The notes under the pieces: model-generated
The model's database searches: none
What the model saw: only the letters and a program-made list of their open reading frames with translations
Told to the model about the DNA's origin: nothing
Assembly (NCBI GenBank): GCA_041484095.1
Contig: JBGPGW010000131.1
Coordinates: forward strand, 1-9,551
Length of the DNA stretch: 9,551 nt
DNA from: JBGPGW01 sp041484095
Lineage (GTDB): Bacteria; Pseudomonadota; Alphaproteobacteria; CADEGL01
Direction: 5' to 3'
Shown here: one piece after another, positions 1-6,199 of the stretch
Position numbering within the stretch: the first letter of the stretch is position 1
How the letters are laid out: the number at the start of each line of letters is the position of its first letter
Program-made: the position numbers and the translations under genes

Positions 1-631
1 CATGATCTCTCCCTCCGGTCCGAAGCCCGAGACCGAACTGGCCCGCGCCTTGCGAGTCCGATCTCATCTGTCGGCCGGCAACGGGCCACTGTAGGTCACC
101 CACCGGCTCGTAGAGACTCTCTAGCCCACCTTTCGCATCCTCCGAATCAGCGATCGACGCATTGCTGCTCGTCTGCTGTGCCAGCTGCTCGGCCGCTGGC
201 TCGACCGTGGAGGGTGAGCTTGTCGCGGAAGTCTGCGACCAATTCGTTGAGAGTCGATCATCGTTTTCATCGCCCTGACCGAATCCGAATCCCGTTTGAT
301 TTTCGGCGGTTCGGCCGCCAGGCTGAGCGAGCATCGGCGATGCTTGCCAACTGGAATTCGACGACGCGCGCGCTCGAGCGCGCCCATCGTCATCATCCCA
401 CGGCTTGAACTCGGCGCCGCCGGTGATCACTTGCGGCTTCGGGGGATCGCGCGGGTCGATCACGACGTTGCCGGCGCCATCCCGCGGCGGGTCGGGATAG
501 ACGAGCGCGAAGGCCCGGTCGACGAATTTGCGATAGAAGGGATTCTCGGGGTGCGCACTGTCGGCGTAGCGCTCATCGGCCATAAGCGGCTTGAGCGAGT
601 CTTCATCGAGCGGATCGGGGAATCGGTACAT
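1..631 (-). CDS. Effector A: conserved N-terminal module plus start of an M23-like peptidase (3' end outside window)
   Basis: Reading from ATG at 631 toward position 1, the frame stays open for 210 codons with no stop and leaves the window. Residues 1-78 are the module shared with three other genes here, differing from copy B at about four positions. Residues ~79-180 are a polar, low-complexity linker (DDDDGRARARASSNSSWQAS, later GENDD- and Q/S/T-rich stretches); its first part resembles the linker of copy B. The last ~30 visible residues (WPVAGRQ...GQFGLGLRTGGRDH) look like the start of an M23 (LytM/lysostaphin-like) domain, with the final His where the first zinc ligand of HxxxD would be. 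AGGAG lies just upstream of the ATG. No signal peptide is visible. Role as a peptidoglycan-cutting effector is inference; the M23 call rests on a fragment. Confidence 0.82.
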   Translation of the reverse strand, partial: MYRFPDPLDEDSLKPLMADERYADSAHPENPFYRKFVDRAFALVYPDPPRDGAGNVVIDPRDPPKPQVITGGAEFKPWDDDDGRARARASSNSSWQASPMLAQPGGRTAENQTGFGFGQGDENDDRLSTNWSQTSATSSPSTVEPAAEQLAQQTSSNASIADSEDAKGGLESLYEPVGDLQWPVAGRQMRSDSQGAGQFGLGLRTGGRDH

Positions 632-753
632 GTATCGTCTCCTGGGAGTGAGCCTCCTGGCGACGATGCGCGCGGGCTGGCGCGAAATCAGCCCAAAAGT
701 CTTGGAATTTCTCAGGTCATTGGGGAAGCGGGAAAATTCTCGGCCGCCCCGAT
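632..753 (-). promoter_or_regulatory. Effector A 5' control region (RBS hairpin plus conserved block)
   Basis: Shared with the regions before effectors B, C and D. Inverted arms ATCGTC (634-639) and GACGAT (662-667) flank the AGGAG ribosome binding site; an inner GGAG/CTCC pairing is possible. The outer part of the stem is weaker here because the start-side arm reads GTATCGTC. A conserved block at 681-712 (AAATTCCAAGACTTTT on the coding strand) and a GAATTTTCCCGC stretch near 730-740 follow. I see no clear -35/-10 pair. Confidence 0.45.
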
Positions 754-791
754 CCGCTCAGCGCCGCCTCTCGCTCGCTCGATTCCGCTTA
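754..791 (-). repeat. Phased ~10-bp repeat array, copy A (degenerate)
   Basis: Units resembling CCGCTCA (TGAGCGG on the minus strand) begin at 754, 764, 775 and 785, spacings 10, 11 and 10. The last unit reads CCGCTTA and contains the TAA stop of a minus-strand tail ending GNGRPY. It occupies the same place as the clearer arrays before effectors B and D. Confidence 0.35.
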
Positions 792-966
792 GTACGGCCT
801 GCCGTTGCCACGCAATTCCATCCGATTCTTCCTCAAGAAAATTTGACGGTGTTCGCCATTACCGCGCGCGGACGCCCCGGTTCCGCCGCAATGCGCAGCG
901 AGAATTGAGACCGCTCAGGATCCCCGTGGTGACGATACGCCGGTAACCAGCATCAGAGGAGTATCC
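792..966. other. Intergenic remainder with a possible gene-tail remnant
   Basis: Apart from the minus-strand codons ending GNGRPY and a TAA at 789-791, which echo the HKDGKPY tails at 3946 and 8290, nothing coding is supported. A lone CCGCTCA lies at 911-917. GAGGAG at 956-961 is the likely ribosome binding site of the next plus-strand frame. Confidence 0.3.
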
Positions 967-1284
967 GTGGGGCGTCTGGGGATGAGCATCACGAAGCGCC
1001 GGCGCTTCATTCAAACCCTGGCGGCAGCGCTTCTGTGTCTCAGCGCTGCTGGAGCGGCGCTCATGCTCTCGGTCCCATCCACCGATCGTTCATCCAAGTC
1101 TGCAGCCGTCGCGCCTGCCCTCGAACTCGAGGAGTTAGTTTGGCGGCGTCGCTCTAGTGTCCGTCGATTGGCCGCACGCCAATCGTCGAGTTCGGCATCT
1201 GCTGGCACTGTCCGTCGGGCAACCAGCGAATGGTGGGGTAGGCGGTCGATCCTTGTTCGATATCGTCATTCCACGCGACCGTGA
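967..1284 (+). CDS. Small exported protein, probably a truncated gene
   Basis: A GTG at 967 sits 5 nt after GAGGAG, so the start is well supported. The first ~40 residues form a signal-peptide pattern: a basic stretch (SITKRRRFIQ) followed by a hydrophobic core (TLAAALLCLSAAGAALML). After roughly residue 58 (ELEELVW) the frame becomes Arg/Ser-rich and runs antisense to the 3' end of the convergent gene at 1154-1738, so the tail to the stop at 1284 is unlikely to be a real protein domain. I read it as the 5' end of an exported-protein gene cut off near 1140, probably where the 1154-2374 genes were joined. No function is assigned. A genuine ~105-residue protein is possible but less likely. Confidence 0.35.
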   Translation: MGRLGMSITKRRRFIQTLAAALLCLSAAGAALMLSVPSTDRSSKSAAVAPALELEELVWRRRSSVRRLAARQSSSSASAGTVRRATSEWWGRRSILVRYRHSTRP

Positions 1285-1738
1285 GCGGCGTGATTCGCTT
1301 CTGGCCGTGATTCATTTGTTTGACGACGATCCACATTCCGACTTCTGGTTCGAGCACGGAGCATCGTTCCGTCCAATTGCCGCTGATATTTTGCAGGACG
1401 AACATGAAGCAGCCATCGGCCCGGCAGCGTCTCGGGAACCGGACGATCACCTCGTTCACGCCGTCGCCGTCGAGATCGGCCTCCGCCGCGAACACTTTAT
1501 AATCGATCTCGAGAAATTCGCCCCACTCCTTGTATTTGCGCGGGTTCGCGCGATAGAGCGCCGTCTCGACTACGTCATACAGGTACGGTTTGTCGCTGAT
1601 CGGCCGCAGCCGCACGGTCTTTCCCGCCGGAGCGGGGAGGGCGATGGCAAGGGCCCAAGAGAGAAGGCCGAGCAGGAGCGCGGCGGCGGCAAGCCGCACC
1701 GCAAACCGGATCGGTCTATCCATTCTTTCGTACGGCAT
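1154..1738 (-). CDS. Exported D-x-D-G-D-G-V protein, candidate immunity 2 for lysozyme-like effector B
   Basis: A 194-residue protein from ATG 1738; a GTG at 1744 and an ATG at 1723 are alternatives and no start has a strong ribosome binding site. It starts with a signal peptide or anchor (FAVRLAAAALLLGLLSWALA), with a possible cleavage after ALPAPA. The mature part has the calcium-loop-like motif ADLDGDGVNEVIV, a Cys pair (RCRADGC) and a short aromatic motif (FVLQNISGNW). It is a paralogue of the gene at 1778-2374: VRLRPI/VKVRPI at the start of the mature part, DGDGVNE/NGDGVKE in the middle, and WLPDGQC/WAEDGTC near the end all align. It lies 39 nt after that gene on the same strand, so cotranscription is likely. 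Location downstream of a peptidoglycan-hydrolase effector and export to the periplasm suggest an inhibitor. The fold resembles many periplasmic proteins with a DxNGDG loop; function is inferred. Confidence 0.82.
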   Translation of the reverse strand: MPYERMDRPIRFAVRLAAAALLLGLLSWALAIALPAPAGKTVRLRPISDKPYLYDVVETALYRANPRKYKEWGEFLEIDYKVFAAEADLDGDGVNEVIVRFPRRCRADGCFMFVLQNISGNWTERCSVLEPEVGMWIVVKQMNHGQKRITPLTVAWNDDIEQGSTAYPTIRWLPDGQCQQMPNSTIGVRPIDGH

Positions 1739-1777
1739 GACCACGACACGGCCGTGCCCGCCGGGTGATCGGATGCC

Positions 1778-2374
1778 CTAGCGGCACGTGCCATCCTCCG
1801 CCCAGCGCACCATCGTGTCGCGCCCGGTCTCGATGATGCGGCGGTAGCCGTGGTCCCAGATGTCCACGAGACGATAGGGCGGGGCGCCTTGGAACTGACA
1901 GATCTCTTTCCACGACCGGCCCGTCTTTTGAAAGACGAAGGTCGTGCATCCCGCACTGCCGCACCAGAAAATGTGCTCCATAAAGACAAACAGTTCTTTC
2001 ACGCCGTCGCCATTGATGTCGATTTCGGCATAGGATGCCTCGCCCTCGATCGGGATATCTTTCTCCTCATAAAACTCTCGAAAAAATTTCTGGATATCCG
2101 GATCTGCCTCGATCAACGCAGCCCGGAACACGGCGGCCAGGTCGGGCCGGTTCTTGATCGGCCTCACCTTGACCAGCTTCTCCGCGGCCGCGTCCCGCCA
2201 AGGCAGGGCGGCAACGCACATGCCGAGGAGCAGCAGCAGGACGCATGTGAATACCCTCGGTCGATTCGACGCCGACGCGCGGCGAATACCGCTTCGCTCC
2301 GCCCGTCGTCCTCTTCGCCGCTTGCCCGCCAAGAGACACCCATTCGCGTACTGACGTCGACTCTCTCTCCACAT
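1778..2374 (-). CDS. Exported D-x-N-G-D-G-V protein, candidate immunity 1 for lysozyme-like effector B
   Basis: A 198-residue protein starting at ATG 2374. The N-terminus is long and strongly basic (KRRRGRR...), followed by a hydrophobic core (VFTCVLLLLLGMCVAAL) and a likely cleavage after RDAAA, so the mature protein begins near EKLVKVRPI. I found no better internal start. The mature part holds EIDINGDGVKELFVF, a Cys pair (WCGSAGC) and TFVFQKTGRSWKEIC, all aligning with the gene at 1154-1738. It begins 103 nt after the stop of effector B on the same strand, the usual order of toxin then immunity. Two diverged paralogues in tandem may be an old duplication, or one of them may match a related effector elsewhere. 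Periplasmic location fits protection from a peptidoglycan-cutting enzyme. Immunity role is inference from position and export. Confidence 0.83.
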   Translation of the reverse strand: MWRESRRQYANGCLLAGKRRRGRRAERSGIRRASASNRPRVFTCVLLLLLGMCVAALPWRDAAAEKLVKVRPIKNRPDLAAVFRAALIEADPDIQKFFREFYEEKDIPIEGEASYAEIDINGDGVKELFVFMEHIFWCGSAGCTTFVFQKTGRSWKEICQFQGAPPYRLVDIWDHGYRRIIETGRDTMVRWAEDGTCR

Positions 2375-2388
2375 TTCGTCCGGATTAT

Positions 2389-2408
2389 GGCGGCGCTTGG
2401 TCGCCGCC
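2389..2408 (-). other. GC-rich hairpin between effector B and its downstream gene
   Basis: GGCGGCG (2389-2395) and CGCCGCC (2402-2408) can form a 7-bp stem with a 6-nt loop. No T-run follows on the minus strand, so it is not a convincing intrinsic terminator. It could lower read-through or protect the mRNA end. Confidence 0.25.
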
Positions 2409-2477
2409 GACGCGGCGTATCGTGTTCAAGGATATCCTTACGATCGCCCCGTGACCGATTGGCCCGGTTCCGGCCGA

Positions 2478-3779
2478 TCAGCGGGTATTTCGGGGGTAGG
2501 GCGTGCTTTGGAACGTCCTCAACCGCGTCTCGATCGCCTGATCCATATCCGAGAGTCGATCGACCTTGCCATAGGTCGTCCCGCCGTGAGCGCCGTAAAG
2601 ACGGTCCAGATAAGCCGTGACTTTACCCACTCCTCCCCGATGCATCGCGGCCGCTATTCCGGTGGCGGTGATCGTGATCGGCTCGCCGTTGACGCCGATG
2701 TAGGTCCGTCCCGCGTACCGATCGACAATGCCGTAGGCCGCAGCCTGGACTTCATTCCGCCGCACGACATCTCTCATCGCGGCTTCCTGGGCATCATGAT
2801 GAGCAAGGAAATCCCCCCACGACCGGATGCCGAATTGATTCGCTTTCTCTGTCCAAGCGCCGTTCTTATCCATCCATCCCGCATCGAGAAGGGCTCGACC
2901 AGTCAATTGATACTTGCCGAGCGCGCGTTCTTTCCAGTCCGACTTTCCGGTGTCGGCGCTCCACTTGTACGAACCGTCTTTGTTCACGCTGCTTTCGGCT
3001 TTGGCTATTTCATGCGCGAACTCCGGACGCAGGCGCCATCGTTCGGGCATGAACGTACGCGCTGCAACCGCTCCGGGGTCCGGCGCATTCGCATCCGAAT
3101 ATGTGTTTCGCTCCGGACTACTTTCGCCAGGCGACGCATCGCGCCGGACGCTCGCGGCAGGAAGGCGCGCGCCCGCATCGGGCCATCCATCATCCTGCCC
3201 CGCCGCCTCGCGCTCCCGCTGCCTTGCATATGGGTTCGACGGTAGGCTCCGATCGGTGTCTGGCGTCGTTGCGGGCAAATTACGCCAGGCATCACGATAC
3301 TCCGCACCCGGTTCCACGGGCCTGTGTTGCGCACGTTGCTCGGTCGTCGGCCCGACTGTAACGAGCGAACCTCTCGCGGAATCGTTCTGCCCATCCCTTG
3401 AACGGCCATCATCGTTCTCCCCCGCCCTTCCAAGGGCGAACCCGGTGCCGCCGGCGGTCGATGGGTCGGAGAGATTGAGCAACGGCGTCGCTTGCCAACT
3501 GGTACTCGACGACTTGCGCGCCATGTCACGCTCATCGTCATTCTCCCACGGCCTGAACTCCGCCCCGCCGGTGATCACTTGCGGCTTCGGGGGGTCGCGC
3601 GGGTCGATCACGAAGTTGCCGGCGCCGTCCCGCGGCGGGTCGGGGTAGACGAGGGCGAAGGCCCGGTCGACGAACTTCCGGTAGAAGGGATACTCGGGGT
3701 GCGCGCTGTCGGCGTAGCGCTCATCGGCCACGAGCGGCTTGAGCGAGTCTTCATCGAGCGGGTCGGGAAACCGGTACAT
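2478..3779 (-). CDS. Effector B: conserved N-terminal module plus lysozyme/transglycosylase-like C-terminal domain
   Basis: A 433-residue protein, the only intact full-length member of the family here. The start is ATG 3779, because GGAG lies 7 nt upstream and because all four copies align from MY[RQ]FPDPLDE; an upstream ATG at 3806 lies inside the conserved hairpin and is absent from copies A and C. Residues 1-78 are the shared module. Residues ~80-240 are a polar, probably disordered linker rich in D, N, R, S and P. Residues ~250-400 look like a lysozyme-superfamily domain: RPEFAHEIAKAESS with Glu262 as candidate catalytic acid, then ALGKYQLTGRALLDAGWMD and later TGIAAAMHRGGVGKVTAYL, the pattern of transglycosylase-like muramidases. 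No signal peptide. Predicted substrate is peptidoglycan glycan strands. Two exported proteins follow on the same strand. Effector status and delivery route are inferred. Confidence 0.9.
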   Translation of the reverse strand: MYRFPDPLDEDSLKPLVADERYADSAHPEYPFYRKFVDRAFALVYPDPPRDGAGNFVIDPRDPPKPQVITGGAEFRPWENDDERDMARKSSSTSWQATPLLNLSDPSTAGGTGFALGRAGENDDGRSRDGQNDSARGSLVTVGPTTEQRAQHRPVEPGAEYRDAWRNLPATTPDTDRSLPSNPYARQREREAAGQDDGWPDAGARLPAASVRRDASPGESSPERNTYSDANAPDPGAVAARTFMPERWRLRPEFAHEIAKAESSVNKDGSYKWSADTGKSDWKERALGKYQLTGRALLDAGWMDKNGAWTEKANQFGIRSWGDFLAHHDAQEAAMRDVVRRNEVQAAAYGIVDRYAGRTYIGVNGEPITITATGIAAAMHRGGVGKVTAYLDRLYGAHGGTTYGKVDRLSDMDQAIETRLRTFQSTPYPRNTR

Positions 3780-3890
3780 GCATCGTCTCCAGAGAGTGAA
3801 CCTCATGGCGACGATGCGCGTGGACGGGCGCGGAATCAGCCCAAAAGTCTTGGAGTTTCTTAGGCCGTTGGAGAAGCGGCGAAAATTCCC
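3780..3890 (-). promoter_or_regulatory. Effector B 5' control region (RBS hairpin plus conserved block)
   Basis: Perfect 8-bp inverted arms GCATCGTC (3780-3787) and GACGATGC (3810-3817) are separated by 22 nt. On the mRNA the GGAG ribosome binding site overlaps the start-proximal arm, so the stem would hide it. An inner GAG/CTC pairing is possible. A conserved block follows at 3829-3862, then GAATTTTCGCCGCTTC-like sequence. Same layout as copies A, C and D. Confidence 0.5.
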
Positions 3891-3901
3891 GGTGGCACGC
3901 T

Positions 3902-3948
3902 TCGCTCAACGCCACTCGGTTCCGCTCAGCGCCGCTCAAATCCGCTCA
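3902..3948 (-). repeat. Five-unit 10-bp phased repeat array, copy B
   Basis: Units TCGCTCA, CCACTCG, CCGCTCA, CCGCTCA and CCGCTCA begin at 3902, 3912, 3922, 3932 and 3942, exactly 10 bp apart (TGAGCGG on the minus strand). The period is one DNA helical turn and is not a multiple of three. The 3942 unit includes the TGA stop of the frame ending HKDGKPY. It could be a protein-binding array or a slipped tandem repeat. Confidence 0.55.
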
Positions 3949-4095
3949 ATACGGCTTTCCGTCCTTGTGGCGGAAGGCCGGCGCCGGGGGCTTGAAGGAC
4001 GCAAGCATGTCGATGTCGGAGCGCGCCGAATCGCGAATAGATTGCGATATTTCTCTTGGATCGAGTGTTCTCGCCGGCCACCTTCGAGTTGCCAT
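3946..4095 (-). CDS. 49-residue frame ending HKDGKPY, probably the 3' remnant of an ancestral gene
   Basis: ATG 4095 to TGA 3946 encodes 49 residues, with DPREISQSIRDSARSDIDML in the middle and AFRHKDGKPY at the end. The tail recurs as AFLHKDGKPY before effector D (8290-8331) and more weakly as GNGRPY before effector A, always with the stop codon inside the 10-bp repeat array. No ribosome binding site precedes the ATG, and the 5' end touches the conserved leader of the divergent lipoprotein gene. The likelier reading is that this is the surviving 3' end of a longer gene that once preceded the effector module. A real small protein cannot be excluded. I do not recognise the family. Confidence 0.35.
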   Translation of the reverse strand: MATRRWPARTLDPREISQSIRDSARSDIDMLASFKPPAPAFRHKDGKPY

Positions 4096-4143
4096 AGTTC
4101 GATTGTTTCATGGCTCAAGAGACCGGCGATCGGACGACAACCC
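4092..4143 (+). promoter_or_regulatory. Lipoprotein 1 leader (conserved ~52 bp)
   Basis: Begins CCATAG and aligns over its length with the leaders at 6200-6250 and 9036-9086, which begin CCATAATC. Spacing from CCATA to the ATG is 52, 51 and 51 bp. This copy is the most diverged (GGACGACAACCC before the ATG, where the others have GGATAAGAA). No confident promoter elements were identified. Confidence 0.35.
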
Positions 4144-4989
4144 ATGCGAGCACTTCATCGGATGAAAGCCACGGTAATCGCAGGACTCGGAGCACTCGCG
4201 CTCGCCGCCTGCGACGATGCGTCCGAGGTGCGCGTGATCGCGCCCGACGCGGCGACCTCCACCTGCATTGGCGACCCCAAGACGCCCGAATGCGCGGTTG
4301 AGACCTTGCTGGCTTGCCTGTCTCGGGATGACGGACGGCTGTGCGAGGTAGCGATACTTGGCGCCGAACATCAGCTGTGCAAGTACAGCCCCAGCTCGTG
4401 GGGATGTGAGGCATATGCGGGGAAGCTGGGACCTGGAATTCACAGTGACCAGGCGTTCGGATATGACGGGCTTTGGAGCTTTACCGGGGATGCCATTCAC
4501 TATCGAATCACAGGCAAGACGTCGCTCGGTGATGCAAAGATAGAACCCATGGGAATCCGCGCCGAACCGATTGAAGGCCGCCCGTATGTCGAAATCGATG
4601 TCGACCGCTGGGTATGCACTTCGAAACAATCCGCCGAATTCGCAAGCCTCGATCCCGCCGTGCATTTGCCGATCGATGAACCCGGCATGACGCTTGCGCA
4701 TTGGCTGCGCAGCCAATGGCGCCGCGCCGAGACGGTACTTTGGGAAATTAGGATATTCAAAGAGCCGTACAATTGGGTTTGGTACGACGTCGGCGCTGAC
4801 TATTGCTGGGAGCGATTGAAGTATCGGGCGGTCGAACTCGACGGCGAATGGTTGATGGTCGAGTGGACGCTGGAAGGGCCCGGCGAATGCGAAGACCCAT
4901 GCGGTTGTCCCCATTATCGGCGGCCTGCATTTCGAAAACTAAGTCCGGTGAACGCAGATCCACAGTGTATCCAAGTACCAATGACATGA
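4144..4989 (+). CDS. Lipoprotein 1, candidate immunity protein for M23 effector C
   Basis: A 281-residue lipoprotein. Start 4144 is chosen because the paralogues at 6251 and 9087 begin the same way (MRA/MRT, then 23 residues to the lipid Cys); the longer upstream frame crosses the control region of effector B. The lipobox LALAAC gives Cys23, followed by Asp24-Asp25; Asp at +2 retains lipoproteins in the inner membrane in enterobacteria. A shared block has Cys41, Cys50, Cys58 and Cys67 (TSTCIGDPKTPECAVETLLAC), probably disulfide-bonded in the periplasm; its PECAVETLLAC...D helix resembles the opening of NTF2-like or DUF4878-like lipoproteins, which is a weak likeness. The middle varies between paralogues. 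The C-terminal part shares VDRW and WYDVGADYCW with lipoprotein 2. It converges on effector C with 42 bp between stops. Immunity role is inferred from export, polymorphism and pairing. Confidence 0.88.
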   Translation: MRALHRMKATVIAGLGALALAACDDASEVRVIAPDAATSTCIGDPKTPECAVETLLACLSRDDGRLCEVAILGAEHQLCKYSPSSWGCEAYAGKLGPGIHSDQAFGYDGLWSFTGDAIHYRITGKTSLGDAKIEPMGIRAEPIEGRPYVEIDVDRWVCTSKQSAEFASLDPAVHLPIDEPGMTLAHWLRSQWRRAETVLWEIRIFKEPYNWVWYDVGADYCWERLKYRAVELDGEWLMVEWTLEGPGECEDPCGCPHYRRPAFRKLSPVNADPQCIQVPMT

Positions 4990-5031
4990 GACAGCCGTCA
5001 TCCGTTCCAACCAATGAAAGAACGTGATGCT

Positions 5032-6068
5032 CTATGGACCACCCTTTTTCATCAATCGAAACGGATCACGCGGGACATAGTGGGTTGTTAGGTCAGCCAG
5101 TGATTGGCGCGTCGTCACCGATCGGCCCAGGCTTTGCGGATTCCACACCTCAACATGTACATGGTTTGTCATGGACCGTTCGTGATGAGACGGATTTGCA
5201 ATCCGCTGTTGACGCTCCAGGTCCGCGTAGACACCTGCAACATCTTCTGCGGTACCAATCGGTTGTCCGGCGCTTACCCTTGTCCCTGGCTGTAAACCCT
5301 GAGTGGCTTTCACGTAGAACATCCTTACGATCCGTCCATCGGGCGTTAGTATCTGAACGCCGGTCAGCCGACCATGCTTCTTCGGATCGTTCGGGTACGG
5401 GTCTTCCGTAACCGACAACACCGTGCCATCGACGAGACTGTAGACATCCTCGCCCGGTGCTGCCTCAAAATCTCCCCCCCGGTGCGGATGCGTACCGCGG
5501 CTGGCGCCAAAATGTCCCCAATCAAAATCGTCTTTCCCGCGTTGCTGGCCAGATTGTGTCGGCGATGCAATCGCGGGGTCGTTTTCATACAAGTCGAAGG
5601 CATGAAACGCGCCGTAGCCACTCTTAGTATCCTCACCTGAGTTGGGGGTTGTTACGCTTTTCAAGCCACTGCTAGTGCCAATTTGTGCGATATCGCCGAT
5701 TTGACTGGGCTTACCTAGTTCCAGCGCCTCAGTCGGCAGATCGTTACGCTCCGGCCAATCGGCCAAATTAGCGACTTCGTCGGGCCCATTGGCTACCGAC
5801 GTTATTCTCGTCCGGAGGGGGAACCGTCCGCCTCCCACGGCCTGAACTCCGCCCCGCCGGTGATCACTTGCGGCTTCGGGGGATCGCGCGGGTCGATCAC
5901 GAAGTTGCCCGCGCCGTCCCGCGGCGGGTCGGGATAGACGAGGGCGAAGGCCCGGTCGACGAACTTCCGGTAGAAGGGATGCTCGGGATGCGAGGGGTCG
6001 CCGTAGCGCTCATCCGCCATGAGGGGCTTGAGCGCGTCTTCATCGAGCGGGTCGGGAAACTGGTACAT
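5032..6068 (-). CDS. Effector C: conserved N-terminal module plus M23 peptidase domain (frame broken)
   Basis: The start is ATG 6068. The first frame gives the shared module and stops at 5802 after WEADGSPSGRE. The -1 frame continues, without another start being needed, to 5032 and carries the rest. The junction falls in a run of five Cs on the coding strand (5812-5820 region); one extra C restores a 345-residue protein. The linker is ~100 residues. The M23 domain has HRGGD as the first zinc pair (His119/Asp123 of the second frame) and NHVHVEVW as the HxH motif, followed by a C-terminal VPRDPF. At the usual YxH position the sequence is FYVKA, so that catalytic His is missing. No signal peptide. 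Predicted to cut peptidoglycan peptides if expressed intact. The break may be a pseudogene mutation, phase variation or a sequencing error. It converges on lipoprotein 1. Confidence 0.83.
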
Positions 6069-6187
6069 GCATCGTCTCCTGGGAGCGGGTCTCCTGGCGA
6101 CGATGCGCGCGGGTCAGCGCGAAATCAGCCGAAAAGTCTTGGAATTTCTTGGGTCCTCGAAGAAGCGGCAAAATTCTCGGCCGCCCC
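6069..6187 (-). promoter_or_regulatory. Effector C 5' control region (RBS hairpin plus conserved block)
   Basis: Perfect arms GCATCGTC (6069-6076) and GACGATGC (6099-6106) with a 22-nt loop; within the loop GGAG and CTCC can pair, and AGGAG occurs twice. The conserved block is at 6117-6150. Homology to the other copies ends near 6187, after a single CCGCTCT, so the 10-bp array and the gene-tail remnant are absent. The divergent lipoprotein 2 leader starts 13 bp later. Confidence 0.5.
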
Positions 6188-6199
6188 GCTCTCAATTGA

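Noticed and set aside
296..946. 216-codon plus-strand frame and an overlapping one at 591-908
   Set aside because: Antisense of effector A and its control region; the Arg/Pro-rich products look like frame shadows.
1157..1768. 203-codon plus-strand frame
   Set aside because: Antisense shadow of the exported protein gene at 1154-1738, whose signal peptide and paralogue make the minus strand the real one.
2428..2439. Perfect 12-bp palindrome AAGGATATCCTT as an operator
   Set aside because: About two such palindromes are expected by chance in this length, and it is not repeated at the other loci.
1850..2620. 256-codon plus-strand frame
   Set aside because: Covers antisense of the 1778-2374 gene and the end of effector B; GC-rich open-frame artefact.
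3780..3806. Start of effector B at ATG 3806 and of effector D at ATG 8140
   Set aside because: That ATG is absent in copies A and C; the ribosome binding site and family alignment support the MYRF start.
3902..3948. The 10-bp repeat array as a CRISPR or replication-origin iteron
   Set aside because: Units are too short and spacers only 3 bp for CRISPR; there is no replication gene or DnaA-box context.
3739..4143. Long N-terminal extension of the lipoprotein 1 frame back to 3739
   Set aside because: It crosses the effector B coding start, its hairpin and the repeat array; the paralogues start at the equivalent of 4144 with a signal peptide.
4108..4914. 268-codon minus-strand frame
   Set aside because: Antisense of lipoprotein 1, with no likeness to a protein family and no own control signals.
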